This document shows, in pieces, positions 51,104 to 59,755 of a stretch of DNA of 64,000 nt. A program made the position numbers and the translations under genes. Each line of letters opens with the position of its first letter. The stretch's first letter is position 1. Source of the stretch: Treponema sp. (GTDB lineage: Bacteria; Spirochaetota; Spirochaetia; Treponematales; Treponemataceae); assembly GCA_024687165.1 (NCBI GenBank), contig JAILEY010000059.1:32181-96180 (forward strand). Reading direction: 5' to 3'. Below the pieces are notes generated by a model that searched no databases, was not told where the DNA came from, and saw only the letters and a program-made list of their open reading frames with translations.

Positions 51104-52918
51104 ATGGCAAGAAACAAATCCAGTTCGAGCGGAAACAAAAAATCCCGCAAGCTTTTTTTGGGAATGTTTGCACCACTTCTTTTTATTACGATAATCGCCT
51201 GTACTTTTTTTTATCTTGTCACAAATCAGATTTTAAAATCATACATGAAAAACCAGCTGGAGCTCTCTGTTCATAAACTGAATTCTTCAGTCAGTGGAAG
51301 TATGGATCCGGTTATTTTAAATGTAAATAACTTTGCAACTTTTGCTTCAAAATATAATGAAGATAAAACACTTGAACAGCTGTTAAATGTTCTTTCTAAT
51401 AATCTTGATAAATATGTATCCATGCTGTATTACGCTCCTGCAAAAAGAATATCTGACGGCGGAAAATTTATTAATACTGCCGGCTGGAATCCTCCAAAAA
51501 ACTTTGAACCGGTAGAAAGAGGCTGGTTTATTGAAGCCGTTGAAAATAAAGGAAAGACTACTTTTTCAAAACCATACATTGATGCAAATACCGGAGAACT
51601 TTGCGTTACTATTTCTCAGGCAATTTATGATTCTAAAAATAATCTTAGAGGTGTAATTGCCAGCGATATCCTTCTGGATGATCTTGTGTCAGAAATTAAA
51701 TCAATGCAGATTTCAAAAAATGCAAAACTGAATTTAATTACTGCGGACGGATTGTTCCTTACAAATGAAGATTCTTCCAAAGTAATGGCTGCAAACTGGA
51801 TGGATGAAACTTCATATTCTGGAAATAAAAACAAATGGCTCGACGGTGAAACAAAAACTTTCTTGAACAGTAAAAATTATTATGCTGTCTGCAAAATCGG
51901 AAATGCACCATGGTTTATTGTTACCGAAGGTCTCGTAAGTGATTTTAAAGGCCACATCTCAAAGCTGATGGTTATCTTTGAATTATTTATGATTATCTTC
52001 AGTATTGTTGTTTCAATTTTGAATATCAAGATAACAAAGAAACTTAAAAAGGATGAAGAAAAACTTGCGGAACAGCTTTTTGAAGATGCACAGAGTCTTG
52101 TTGTTTCAGCAAAAGAAAATTCTGCAACTGCCCAAGATCAGAGTGCAGCCGTAAAAGAAATTGTTGCAACTATGGAAGACAACACTGCATTAAGCGAAGA
52201 TATTTCACAGAGAATTCAGGATGTTTCTGGAGTTGCCGTTAAGACAAATAATATTGTTGCAGAAGGTGTTTCATTCATCAAAGCAAACATGAAGCAGCTT
52301 GAAGAAATTGCAGCAACAAATATGAATACAATTGAAGGAATAAAAGATTTAGGTGAAAAAATCGAAAACATCTGGAGTATTGTTTCTCTTATCAATTCTG
52401 TTGCAGACCAGGCAAAGATTATTGCTTTTAACGCTGAACTTGAAGCAAACAATACAAACAGCAGCGGAAAAAATTTTCATATTGTTGCAAATGAAATCAG
52501 ACGCCTTGCAGACGGAATTATTGAAAGCACAAAAGAAATTAAAAATAAAATCACTGAAATTCAGGAATCTTCTGATGACCTTATTCTTACAAGTGAAAAC
52601 GGAACGGACAAAATTCAACTTGGTGTTGAAAATGCAAAAAATCTTGAAACACGTTTTGAAAGCATAAAAAATGCTTCTGAAATTACTGCAGAAAGCGCGG
52701 AAAAAATTACAACGATTATTCAACAGCAGGCCTCTGCAAGTGAACAGATTCTTATCACGTTAAAGCAGATTTCTTCAAGCGTTTCTAACTTCACAATGTC
52801 AACTGATTATATTTCAAAAGCCTCTGAAAATCTTAAGGTCGTTGCAACAGAACTCAGCGACACTACTCAGTCAGATAATGATGAGGATGATGAATCTGAA
52901 GAAGACGACGAAGAGTAA
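51104..52918 (+). CDS. Methyl-accepting chemotaxis protein with Cache sensor and divergent signalling tip
   Basis: A 604-residue membrane receptor. TM1 is at about residues 20-42 and TM2 at about 287-310. The roughly 240-residue periplasmic part carries a double-Cache pattern (RGWFIEAVENKGKTTFSKPY, ISQAIYDSKNNLRGVIASDI, APWFIVTEG). No HAMP domain is seen after TM2. The frame goes straight into the coiled coil with QSAAVKEIVATMEDNTALSE. The hairpin tip, normally LLALNAAIEAARAGE-GRGFAVVA, reads KIIAFNAELEANN, then SSGKNFHIVANEIRRLA. The C terminus is very acidic and lacks a CheR-tethering pentapeptide. ATCGGAGG precedes the ATG. It is the first gene of the operon. Confidence 0.9.
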   Translation: MARNKSSSSGNKKSRKLFLGMFAPLLFITIIACTFFYLVTNQILKSYMKNQLELSVHKLNSSVSGSMDPVILNVNNFATFASKYNEDKTLEQLLNVLSNNLDKYVSMLYYAPAKRISDGGKFINTAGWNPPKNFEPVERGWFIEAVENKGKTTFSKPYIDANTGELCVTISQAIYDSKNNLRGVIASDILLDDLVSEIKSMQISKNAKLNLITADGLFLTNEDSSKVMAANWMDETSYSGNKNKWLDGETKTFLNSKNYYAVCKIGNAPWFIVTEGLVSDFKGHISKLMVIFELFMIIFSIVVSILNIKITKKLKKDEEKLAEQLFEDAQSLVVSAKENSATAQDQSAAVKEIVATMEDNTALSEDISQRIQDVSGVAVKTNNIVAEGVSFIKANMKQLEEIAATNMNTIEGIKDLGEKIENIWSIVSLINSVADQAKIIAFNAELEANNTNSSGKNFHIVANEIRRLADGIIESTKEIKNKITEIQESSDDLILTSENGTDKIQLGVENAKNLETRFESIKNASEITAESAEKITTIIQQQASASEQILITLKQISSSVSNFTMSTDYISKASENLKVVATELSDTTQSDNDEDDESEEDDEE

Positions 52919-52953
52919 TTCAACAAAGCCGTATTTTTTACCGGAGGCATTTT

Positions 52954-53460
52954 ATGAATGAAGAAATAATTGAAGAGATAAAAGAAAATACCGGCACAAA
53001 GGTAATCTCAGAAGAAGAAAAGGCCATGACAACGTGGCTGATATTTCTTATCTCAGATAAAAAATATGCCATAAAATCCAGCGATGTATTAGAAATTATC
53101 AGCGACCTGAGCGTGTACAAGCTTCCTTTTTTGCCGGAATACATTGAAGGAGTTTTAAATCGCCGCGGAGAACCTTATACGGTTATAAATCCAAATCCGA
53201 TTTTTGATGAAAATCCGAACGCTCCTCCTCCAGAAAAACAGCTCTACATGGTTTTTAAAAGAGATGATGATCAGTTGTCCTTACATATTTCAGACATTCT
53301 TTTATTTACAAAAATTGAAGATTCAAATCTGAAGCTTATTCCAGATGCAACTGAAGAAAGTTTTTTTCTTGGAACGGTTGATTATGAAGGAGAAGAAATT
53401 CCTGTTTTAAATCAGACATCGTTCGAATTACTTATAAGGAAAGATTGTGGAAGCATTTAA
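52954..53460 (+). CDS. cheW: CheW-like adaptor protein
   Basis: A 168-residue protein with one CheW domain: TTWLIFLISDKKYAIKSSDV, IISDLSVYKLPFLPEYIEGV, LNRRGEPYTVINPNP, then YMVFKRDDDQLSLHISDILL, ending FLGTVDYEGEEIPVLNQTSF. About 25 acidic residues precede the domain. It should couple the receptors to CheA at the membrane. It has GGAGG before the ATG. The next gene starts with GTG inside its last codons, which points to translational coupling. Confidence 0.88.
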   Translation: MNEEIIEEIKENTGTKVISEEEKAMTTWLIFLISDKKYAIKSSDVLEIISDLSVYKLPFLPEYIEGVLNRRGEPYTVINPNPIFDENPNAPPPEKQLYMVFKRDDDQLSLHISDILLFTKIEDSNLKLIPDATEESFFLGTVDYEGEEIPVLNQTSFELLIRKDCGSI

Positions 53461-53932
53461 TCAGTTTACGTGTTTATCGTACGATACAATTGATTTTCTC
53501 ATTCACAGTAAATATGTGCTTTTCGGAATTTATCTTCAAGACAACATCGAAGACAAAAAAGTAACATTTGAAAATGAAATTTTACCGCACATAAATATCG
53601 GCTCTTTCCTTGAAGAAAAATTTTCGTGCAAAAAAAACCGCGACTGTAATGTCATGCTTATAATGGCAAAAAGTGATTTAGATAAAACGCTGCAAAACGA
53701 AATCGTAAAATACACAAACACCGATTTCCCGTCTAGCGGCAATTTTTCAGTTTCCGTTAACTCTGACATTTCAACAAAAGAAATTGATCTTTCAAATTTA
53801 AAAATGATTCCAGAAGGAATAAGAAACAGAGAGAAAATCTGTGGCATCAGCGCAATCGGATTTTCAAAAAAAAATATGCTTCTTATTTCACCGGATAATA
53901 TAATCAGAACTTTTATTGGGGATAGAAAATGA
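53447..53932 (+). CDS. Divergent CheW-like protein of the chemosensory operon
   Basis: A 161-residue protein starting with GTG, overlapping cheW by 14 bases. The order of strands (IDFLIHSKYVLFGIYLQDN, then ILPHINIGSFL, a central VMLIMAKSDLDKTL and a final CGISAIGFSKKNMLLISPDN) is compatible with a CheW fold. The usual Gly-Arg-x-hydrophobic-Pro-Val-hydrophobic-Asp motif is lost, though. It may be a second adaptor with altered contacts. I cannot exclude another role. Its stop overlaps the cheB start (ATGA). Confidence 0.55.
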   Translation: MEAFNQFTCLSYDTIDFLIHSKYVLFGIYLQDNIEDKKVTFENEILPHINIGSFLEEKFSCKKNRDCNVMLIMAKSDLDKTLQNEIVKYTNTDFPSSGNFSVSVNSDISTKEIDLSNLKMIPEGIRNREKICGISAIGFSKKNMLLISPDNIIRTFIGDRK

Positions 53933-54921
53933 AAATTATAGTTGTAGAAAGTTCAGCAATCGTACGCTCAATCCTTGAACAAAATCTCTCAAAATTTAAA
54001 GACATTGAAATAGTCAATTCATTCTCAAACTGTAATAAAATTATACGTACAGGAAATTTTGACATACCTGATGTTTTAGTTTGCGGAAGTGACATAAGCG
54101 AACAGAGTGAAAAAGATGCATTAAATATTTTCTGCAATGAAATGAAAATTCCTGTTATCCTTTTAGGACAAGAACCTTCTTCACTTCCATTTTTCTCAAA
54201 ACTCATTGAAAAAATTGATAAGCCTGCCTTAAATAATTATTCACAGAGTTTCTTTGATACTCTTGTAGAAAAACTGACTGCAATCATCAGTAAAAATTCA
54301 GGAAATAATCCAACCTCAAAATCTGATTCAAATAAATTCAAAATTCTCTGCATTGGAGCTTCAACCGGCGGACCTTCAGCTGTCAGTTATGTTTTAAGTT
54401 CACTCGGAAATAATTTCCCGCTGCCTGTTCTTTATGCTCAGCATATTGAAATTGATAAAGACAAACCTCTTGTTGACTGGCTTAACAGTGTTTGCAAAAA
54501 CATAAAAATCAAACTTGCAGAAGATGAAGAAGAAGCAAAACCAGGTGTTGTTTACATGGCACCGGCAGACACACATCTTGTAATCAGTTATGTAAAATCA
54601 AACGGAACTCCTGTACTTCATCTTTCCAATGAAGAACCTGAACGATATTTAAGACCGGCTGTAAATAAACTTTTTAAAAGTGCAGCTGAAAAAATGAAAA
54701 GCAATGTACTTGCAGTTCTGTTGACTGGAATGGGTGCAGATGGTGCTACAGGCTGTAAAGAAATTTGCGACAAAGGCGGATGGACAATCGCAGAAGATAA
54801 ATCCACCTGTGCTGTTTTTGGAATGCCGGCTGCCGCAATCGAAGCAGGTGGTGCAAAAGAAGTTTTACCTCGTACTGAAATTTCAAAGCGAATATTAGAG
54901 CTGGTTGCAAATGGGAAATAA
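53929..54921 (+). CDS. cheB: CheB methylesterase with degenerate receiver domain
   Basis: A 330-residue receptor methylesterase/deamidase. The C-terminal catalytic domain is intact: S145 in IGASTGGPS, H172 in AQHIE, and D271 in TGMGADGATG. PGVVYMAPADTHL and AVFGMPAAAIEAGG are also present. The N-terminal receiver is degenerate. The acidic pocket reads VESSA in place of V-D-D-S, and the phospho-acceptor position holds G53 (DVLVCG where the family has DVxxxD). So it is unlikely to be activated by phosphorylation from CheA. It should remove methyl groups added by the neighbouring CheR. Start ATG overlaps the previous stop. Confidence 0.92.
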   Translation: MKIIVVESSAIVRSILEQNLSKFKDIEIVNSFSNCNKIIRTGNFDIPDVLVCGSDISEQSEKDALNIFCNEMKIPVILLGQEPSSLPFFSKLIEKIDKPALNNYSQSFFDTLVEKLTAIISKNSGNNPTSKSDSNKFKILCIGASTGGPSAVSYVLSSLGNNFPLPVLYAQHIEIDKDKPLVDWLNSVCKNIKIKLAEDEEEAKPGVVYMAPADTHLVISYVKSNGTPVLHLSNEEPERYLRPAVNKLFKSAAEKMKSNVLAVLLTGMGADGATGCKEICDKGGWTIAEDKSTCAVFGMPAAAIEAGGAKEVLPRTEISKRILELVANGK

Positions 54922-55795
54922 ATCAAAGATCGATATAACAGAAGATATTCTCGATTCATTTGTCTCCATACTGACTAAGTACACCGGCATTATTCCGCGT
55001 GCAAGTCATCGTGACGGAATAAAAAATTTTATTGAAACAAGTATTGCTCAAAAAAAATGCACGATTGAAGAATACAAGCAGTTGCTTTCAGAAAACGAAG
55101 ATATAATTTCAGAATTTGTAAATCAGAGTACTGTAAACGAAACATACTTTTTCAGGGAAGAAAAACAATTTTTACTTTTAAAAGAAAAATTATTCCCGAT
55201 GTGGAAGCTTAAAAACCCAGGAAAAGAAATGAGAATCTGGAGTGCAGCCTGCTCTTACGGAGAAGAAGCTTATTCACTTGCAGTAATGGCATTAACCTGC
55301 GGAATTACACCAAGTGTAACTGCAACCGATATAAATTCTGATGTTCTTGCACACTGCTCAAATGGAATATTTTTAGGTACTTCACTTCGACCTATAGACG
55401 GCTCATTATTCCACGATTTGATTTTATCTTACAAAAGAGAAGACGGACGACTTGCATTCCCGGAAAAAATTAAATCTCACATCAAAACAAGTCAGCTCAA
55501 TCTTGTTGAACTTGATTCAGTACTGAACACTTCACTGTTCCCACGAAATCAAAATTTAATTTTTATAAGAAATGTATTCATATATTTTTCACTTGATCTG
55601 AGAAAAATGATTCTTAAAAATGTTGCAGAAAAATTTCTTGCTGAAGACGGATATCTTTTTGTTTCAATGAGCGAAATTGCACAGCTTGATTCAACTGTCG
55701 TTCCAGATTGTCTTGAAAAAGTTTCTGATGGAAGCATTTTTTATTTCCACAAAAAAACATCAGGAGGTAAAATCAATGGCTCAAATCTCAAATGA
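54911..55795 (+). CDS. cheR: CheR receptor methyltransferase
   Basis: A 294-residue SAM-dependent methyltransferase that methylates receptor glutamates. Motifs are the N-terminal helical part, VNETYFFREEKQF, RIWSAACSYGEEAYSLAVMA (SAM motif I), VTATDINSDVL, NLIFIRNVFIYFS and the DGYLFVSMSE strand. I use ATG 54911; a TTG six bases earlier is also possible. It overlaps cheB by 11 bases, and its own end overlaps the cheA start, so expression is coupled. There is no TPR or extra domain. Confidence 0.92.
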   Translation: MGNKSKIDITEDILDSFVSILTKYTGIIPRASHRDGIKNFIETSIAQKKCTIEEYKQLLSENEDIISEFVNQSTVNETYFFREEKQFLLLKEKLFPMWKLKNPGKEMRIWSAACSYGEEAYSLAVMALTCGITPSVTATDINSDVLAHCSNGIFLGTSLRPIDGSLFHDLILSYKREDGRLAFPEKIKSHIKTSQLNLVELDSVLNTSLFPRNQNLIFIRNVFIYFSLDLRKMILKNVAEKFLAEDGYLFVSMSEIAQLDSTVVPDCLEKVSDGSIFYFHKKTSGGKINGSNLK

Positions 55796-57878
55796 AATTA
55801 CCGAAAATTACATTTCAGAAGTACGGTCTCTTCTGGAAGAAATTCTCAAAGATACCATTGCCCTCAAAACAAACAAAGATGATTTAAAGCAGCTGACTCA
55901 TCTGATAAAAAATCTTCACACTATAAAAGGCAACTCAAAAATGCTGGGCTACATAAACATTGAAAAGCTTGCTCACGCAACAGAAGATATTTTTAAAAAT
56001 GTAAAAGATTCAAAAATTAAAATTTCAGAACGCCTTGTAAAGCTTGTATATGTTGTCATCGAAAAAATGCACGAGTGTGTTTCTTCAATCGAAAAAAATG
56101 GAACGGATAACAAAAACATCGAAATATATCTTCAATTCTGCGATAAAATTTCTGAAGGTGAACTTATAGATATTGATTCATTCATTGCAGACATCACCAG
56201 ACAAAATGGAAATCTTTTAGACGAAGATGATGAAGATGAGCTCTTAGAAAATCTAAACGATATTCAGTCAATCCGAATTAAACTGTCACGCATAAATGAA
56301 ATCATATCAGCTTTTGATACGATGATTACTCGTGAATTTCATCTGAAGGCACAGCTTGATGAACTTAAAAAACTTGAAGAAAAAACAGGCAGCAGTGAAC
56401 TTTCAAAAATTCGCAAACAGTTTGAAAATGATATTTATTCTCTGGAAACTTCAATTTTTTCTGTTCAGGAAAAAGCCTTTGACTTAAGAATGCTTCCAAT
56501 CAATCTTGTACTTCAGCCGCTAAAAAACAAAATCTCACTTGAAGCAATCGGCCTTGATAAAAAAGTAAAATGCGAAATTTCTGAAACGGATATTGCAGTT
56601 GATAAAGTTATTCTTGAAGAACTTAGCAATATTCTGATGCATTTAATTAAGAATGCTCTGGACCACGGAATTGAAACTCCAGAGGAACGTAAAAAATCTG
56701 GTAAAGACGAAGAAGGAACAATAACAATTACAAGCGTCCGGGAAGCACGCTACATCGAATTAAAAATTTCTGATGACGGCCGCGGATTAAACTACGACAA
56801 AATCCGACTCAAAGCAACAAAGCTTTATCCAGACCGCGTTGAAGAAATTAAACAGATGACAGACAGAGAGCTTTCTCAGTTTTTATTTCAAGCAGGGTTT
56901 TCAACAAAAGAAGAAGTTGGACAGCTTTCTGATGGACCTGCCGGACTTGATGTTGTCTGGACAAAAGTTGAAAAAATTAAAGGCCGCATAAAAATCGAAA
57001 GTACAAAAGATAAAGGCACAACATTTATTCTTCACTTCCCGCTTTCACTTTCGAGCTTACAGGGGCTTTTTGTTTTCTCAAATAAAGAAAAATATCTTAT
57101 TCCTGCACAGTATATCGTTGACATCATTCACAGAAAACGAAGCGACTACATTGTTTTGCAGAATCAGAATTACATTAAATTTGAAGAACAGCTTATTCCA
57201 TGTTTCCCGCTTTCGTCTCTCTTTAAAGACAGAAAATCAGGACTCATTCAGGAAGAAGAACCGATTCTTATTGCAGAATACATGGAGCAGAGAATTGGAA
57301 TTATTGTAGAACAGATTGAGCAGTATGTTTCACTTGTTGTTAAACAGATGCCTAAAGGTCTAAGCGGATGTTCCATTCTTCAGGGAATCGTATTTGATGA
57401 GCATTATGATATTGTCCCGATTCTTTGCGTACCGGATATTCTGCAGAAATTTAAATCACTCAGAGGATACGATATAAAAAAATATGAAGCTGCAACTCAA
57501 AAGAAAACGATTCAAATTCTTGTTGTTGATGATACACAGACATCAAGGGAAATTGAAAAATCGATTCTTGAAGGTGCAGGCTATTTAGTTGAAGATGCAT
57601 TTGACGGACTGGATGGACTTGAAAAAGCAAAAGAAAAACATTTTGATCTTATTCTTTCTGATCATGAAATGCCGCGTATGACAGGACTCGTTCTTCTTGA
57701 TAACCTCCGCCGTCTTGAGCAGTACAAAGAAACACCTGTTGTAATTGTTTCTACAGATCAAAGTTATTCTCTCATCGAAGATTTCCAGCGTTTAAAAGCA
57801 AGTGCAATCATTGATAAAAGCGAATTCAAAAGAAGAAAGCTTCTGAATGTAATTCATGAACTTTTGGGAGATGTATGA
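55776..57878 (+). CDS. cheA: Hybrid CheA histidine kinase with C-terminal receiver
   Basis: A 700-residue kinase. P1/HPt holds H48 in LHTIKGNSKML. There is no recognisable CheY-binding P2 domain; an acidic linker (DEDDEDELLENL) sits there instead. P3 dimerisation lies at about 160-240. P4 kinase has HLIKNALDHGIETPEERKKS, ISDDGRGLNYD and SDGPAGLDVVW. The P5 CheW-like domain lies at about 425-560. A C-terminal receiver lies at about 575-700 with ILVVDDTQTSREIE, the phospho-acceptor in LILSDHEMPRMTGL, and a conserved lysine (IIDKSEF). AGGAGG fixes the ATG at 55776. A receiver fused to CheA is seen in alternative systems such as FrzE. It is the only intact receiver in this operon. Confidence 0.93.
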   Translation: MAQISNEITENYISEVRSLLEEILKDTIALKTNKDDLKQLTHLIKNLHTIKGNSKMLGYINIEKLAHATEDIFKNVKDSKIKISERLVKLVYVVIEKMHECVSSIEKNGTDNKNIEIYLQFCDKISEGELIDIDSFIADITRQNGNLLDEDDEDELLENLNDIQSIRIKLSRINEIISAFDTMITREFHLKAQLDELKKLEEKTGSSELSKIRKQFENDIYSLETSIFSVQEKAFDLRMLPINLVLQPLKNKISLEAIGLDKKVKCEISETDIAVDKVILEELSNILMHLIKNALDHGIETPEERKKSGKDEEGTITITSVREARYIELKISDDGRGLNYDKIRLKATKLYPDRVEEIKQMTDRELSQFLFQAGFSTKEEVGQLSDGPAGLDVVWTKVEKIKGRIKIESTKDKGTTFILHFPLSLSSLQGLFVFSNKEKYLIPAQYIVDIIHRKRSDYIVLQNQNYIKFEEQLIPCFPLSSLFKDRKSGLIQEEEPILIAEYMEQRIGIIVEQIEQYVSLVVKQMPKGLSGCSILQGIVFDEHYDIVPILCVPDILQKFKSLRGYDIKKYEAATQKKTIQILVVDDTQTSREIEKSILEGAGYLVEDAFDGLDGLEKAKEKHFDLILSDHEMPRMTGLVLLDNLRRLEQYKETPVVIVSTDQSYSLIEDFQRLKASAIIDKSEFKRRKLLNVIHELLGDV

Positions 57879-59725
57879 TGCCAAAAAAAATTTTAATACT
57901 TGAAACTTCAACAACGATTCAAAAGCTCTTCTCAAACACACTCAACTCAAATGATTATTCAATCAAATTTGAAGACAATGCAAAAAATATTTTTACCGCG
58001 CTCTCTGATTTTAAGCCAGATCTTTTTCTTTTAAACTGCGACATCATTGAGCCAAAAAGTTTTGAAATTGTAAGGCTTCTTCGTTCAACCGATGAACCGT
58101 ATTTTAAAAATCTTGCAATCGGTATGTACGAAAATACACCAACAGCACTTGATGAAGAATTTTCAAAGAACTGCGGATGCAATGCCTTTATAAGATTAAA
58201 CACAGAAACTCTTTTGCAAAATATTGAAGAACTTGGAAAAATTGAAACACCAGAAGCAGAAGAAACAAAAGAAAATCTGCTTGAAAAAAAAATTACAGAA
58301 GCAGATATTCTTAACAGTGCAAGTGATCTTCTAAGCAAAGACTCATATCAAAATCTGATGCTTACAAAAATCAATGACCTTGTTGAAATCATTGATAACA
58401 TTGAAGGAATGATAAAAGAGTACCTGCTGCTGATTGCACAAGCCGCTGAAGTTCCGCTTGCCGCAATGTACATTACGCAAAATGACGGACCTCATGGGTA
58501 TTACGTTTGTGCTGATAATATTGAACAGAAAGATATTTCTGATTTCTTAAATGTCTGCTCAACGGATTTTGAAAAAACTACAAACAACATAAATCTTTCA
58601 AAAATCAAGGCAAAAAAACTTTCTTCAGATTCAGTTCTTGAAAAGTTTTACAGCAGAAACATCCAGCTTTCAAGTTATGAGTTTAAAGTCCTTAAAACAA
58701 AAAATAATATTCTTGGAACAATTCATATTGTAACTCAAGGAAATATTATCAGTGAAAAACATTCTTACTTTAAATTCTGCGCACAAAAAGCTGCGGAAAT
58801 TTTTGATAAATCACTGATTGTTGAAAAGAAAATTTTCTTTGAAAAAAGAATTCGCCGTGCCTTCAGCCGTTTTGTTCCTGAAGAAATTATTGACAGTCTT
58901 GTTCTTCAAGCTGATGACACAAACCAGAAGCTGGGGGTAGGAGAAACCCGTTCTGTTGCAATTCTTTTCAGCGATATCAGATCATTTACAAATATCAGCG
59001 AAAAAAATCGACCTGATGTTCTTGTTGCATTTTTAAACCGATATTTTTCAAGAATGGTTGAAATCATAAAAAAACACGGCGGCACAATAGATAAATTTAT
59101 CGGGGACGCAATCATGGCTGAATTCGGAACACCTGTAAGTTATGAAGACAACTGCCGCAGAGCAATCATGGCAGCTTATGAAATGCGCGATGCACTTTCT
59201 TCCATTGAACTGGGAGAACTTGTTATGCCTGAAGGAATGAACTTTAACATTGGAATTGGAATTCATTACGGAGACGTTATTGTCGGTTCAATCGGTTCAA
59301 AAGACAAAACTGACTATTCTGTAATCGGTGATAATGTAAACCTTGCATCCCGACTTGAAGGACTTACAAAAACTTACGGAACACAAATTCTTGTGAGTGA
59401 AAGTGTCCGTGCAGATGCAGGTGAAGATTCTTTCTGCTTCCGTCATCTTGATGATGTCCGCGTAAAAGGAAAGAAAAATGCTGTTCCTATTTTTGCTGTT
59501 GACCGTAACGAAAATGAGTTTTCTGCAGAATATAAAAATGCATATAAAAAAGGCATGGAATTATATAAGCAGGGAATCTGGAATCTCGCAAAGGATTATT
59601 TTTCAAAAGCACTGGATGCATCTGACAAAGATAAAGCCGCAAAGCTGATGAAAGAACGATGCGAGGAATTCATAAAAAATCCGCCTGAAAACTGGGACGG
59701 CGCGATTGCATTCATGACAAAATAA
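57875..59725 (+). CDS. Class III adenylate/guanylate cyclase with N-terminal pseudo-receiver
   Basis: A 616-residue cytoplasmic protein. Residues 1-120 have a receiver fold, but the acidic pocket is lost (ILETST) and the acceptor position is N54 (DLFLLN), so it cannot take phosphate in the usual way. Residues 165-320 look like a GAF-type sensor. Residues 330-530 are a class III cyclase: metal-binding D367 in LFSDIRSFTNIS and D411 in IDKFIGDAIMAEFG, plus YSVIGDNVNLASRLEG. The C terminus adds a TPR-like helix pair (AYKKGMELYKQGIWNLAKDY). It starts within the cheA stop (ATGATG), so it is translationally coupled. It should make cAMP (cGMP not excluded) as an output of this array, which is inference from context. 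Confidence 0.9.
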   Translation: MMPKKILILETSTTIQKLFSNTLNSNDYSIKFEDNAKNIFTALSDFKPDLFLLNCDIIEPKSFEIVRLLRSTDEPYFKNLAIGMYENTPTALDEEFSKNCGCNAFIRLNTETLLQNIEELGKIETPEAEETKENLLEKKITEADILNSASDLLSKDSYQNLMLTKINDLVEIIDNIEGMIKEYLLLIAQAAEVPLAAMYITQNDGPHGYYVCADNIEQKDISDFLNVCSTDFEKTTNNINLSKIKAKKLSSDSVLEKFYSRNIQLSSYEFKVLKTKNNILGTIHIVTQGNIISEKHSYFKFCAQKAAEIFDKSLIVEKKIFFEKRIRRAFSRFVPEEIIDSLVLQADDTNQKLGVGETRSVAILFSDIRSFTNISEKNRPDVLVAFLNRYFSRMVEIIKKHGGTIDKFIGDAIMAEFGTPVSYEDNCRRAIMAAYEMRDALSSIELGELVMPEGMNFNIGIGIHYGDVIVGSIGSKDKTDYSVIGDNVNLASRLEGLTKTYGTQILVSESVRADAGEDSFCFRHLDDVRVKGKKNAVPIFAVDRNENEFSAEYKNAYKKGMELYKQGIWNLAKDYFSKALDASDKDKAAKLMKERCEEFIKNPPENWDGAIAFMTK

Positions 59726-59755
59726 AAATGCTGAAGTTTCATACAGGAGGAAGAA

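Noticed and set aside
55677..55775. Upstream start for cheA
   Set aside because: It would lie inside cheR in another frame. AGGAGG directly before ATG 55776 gives the normal HPt N terminus.
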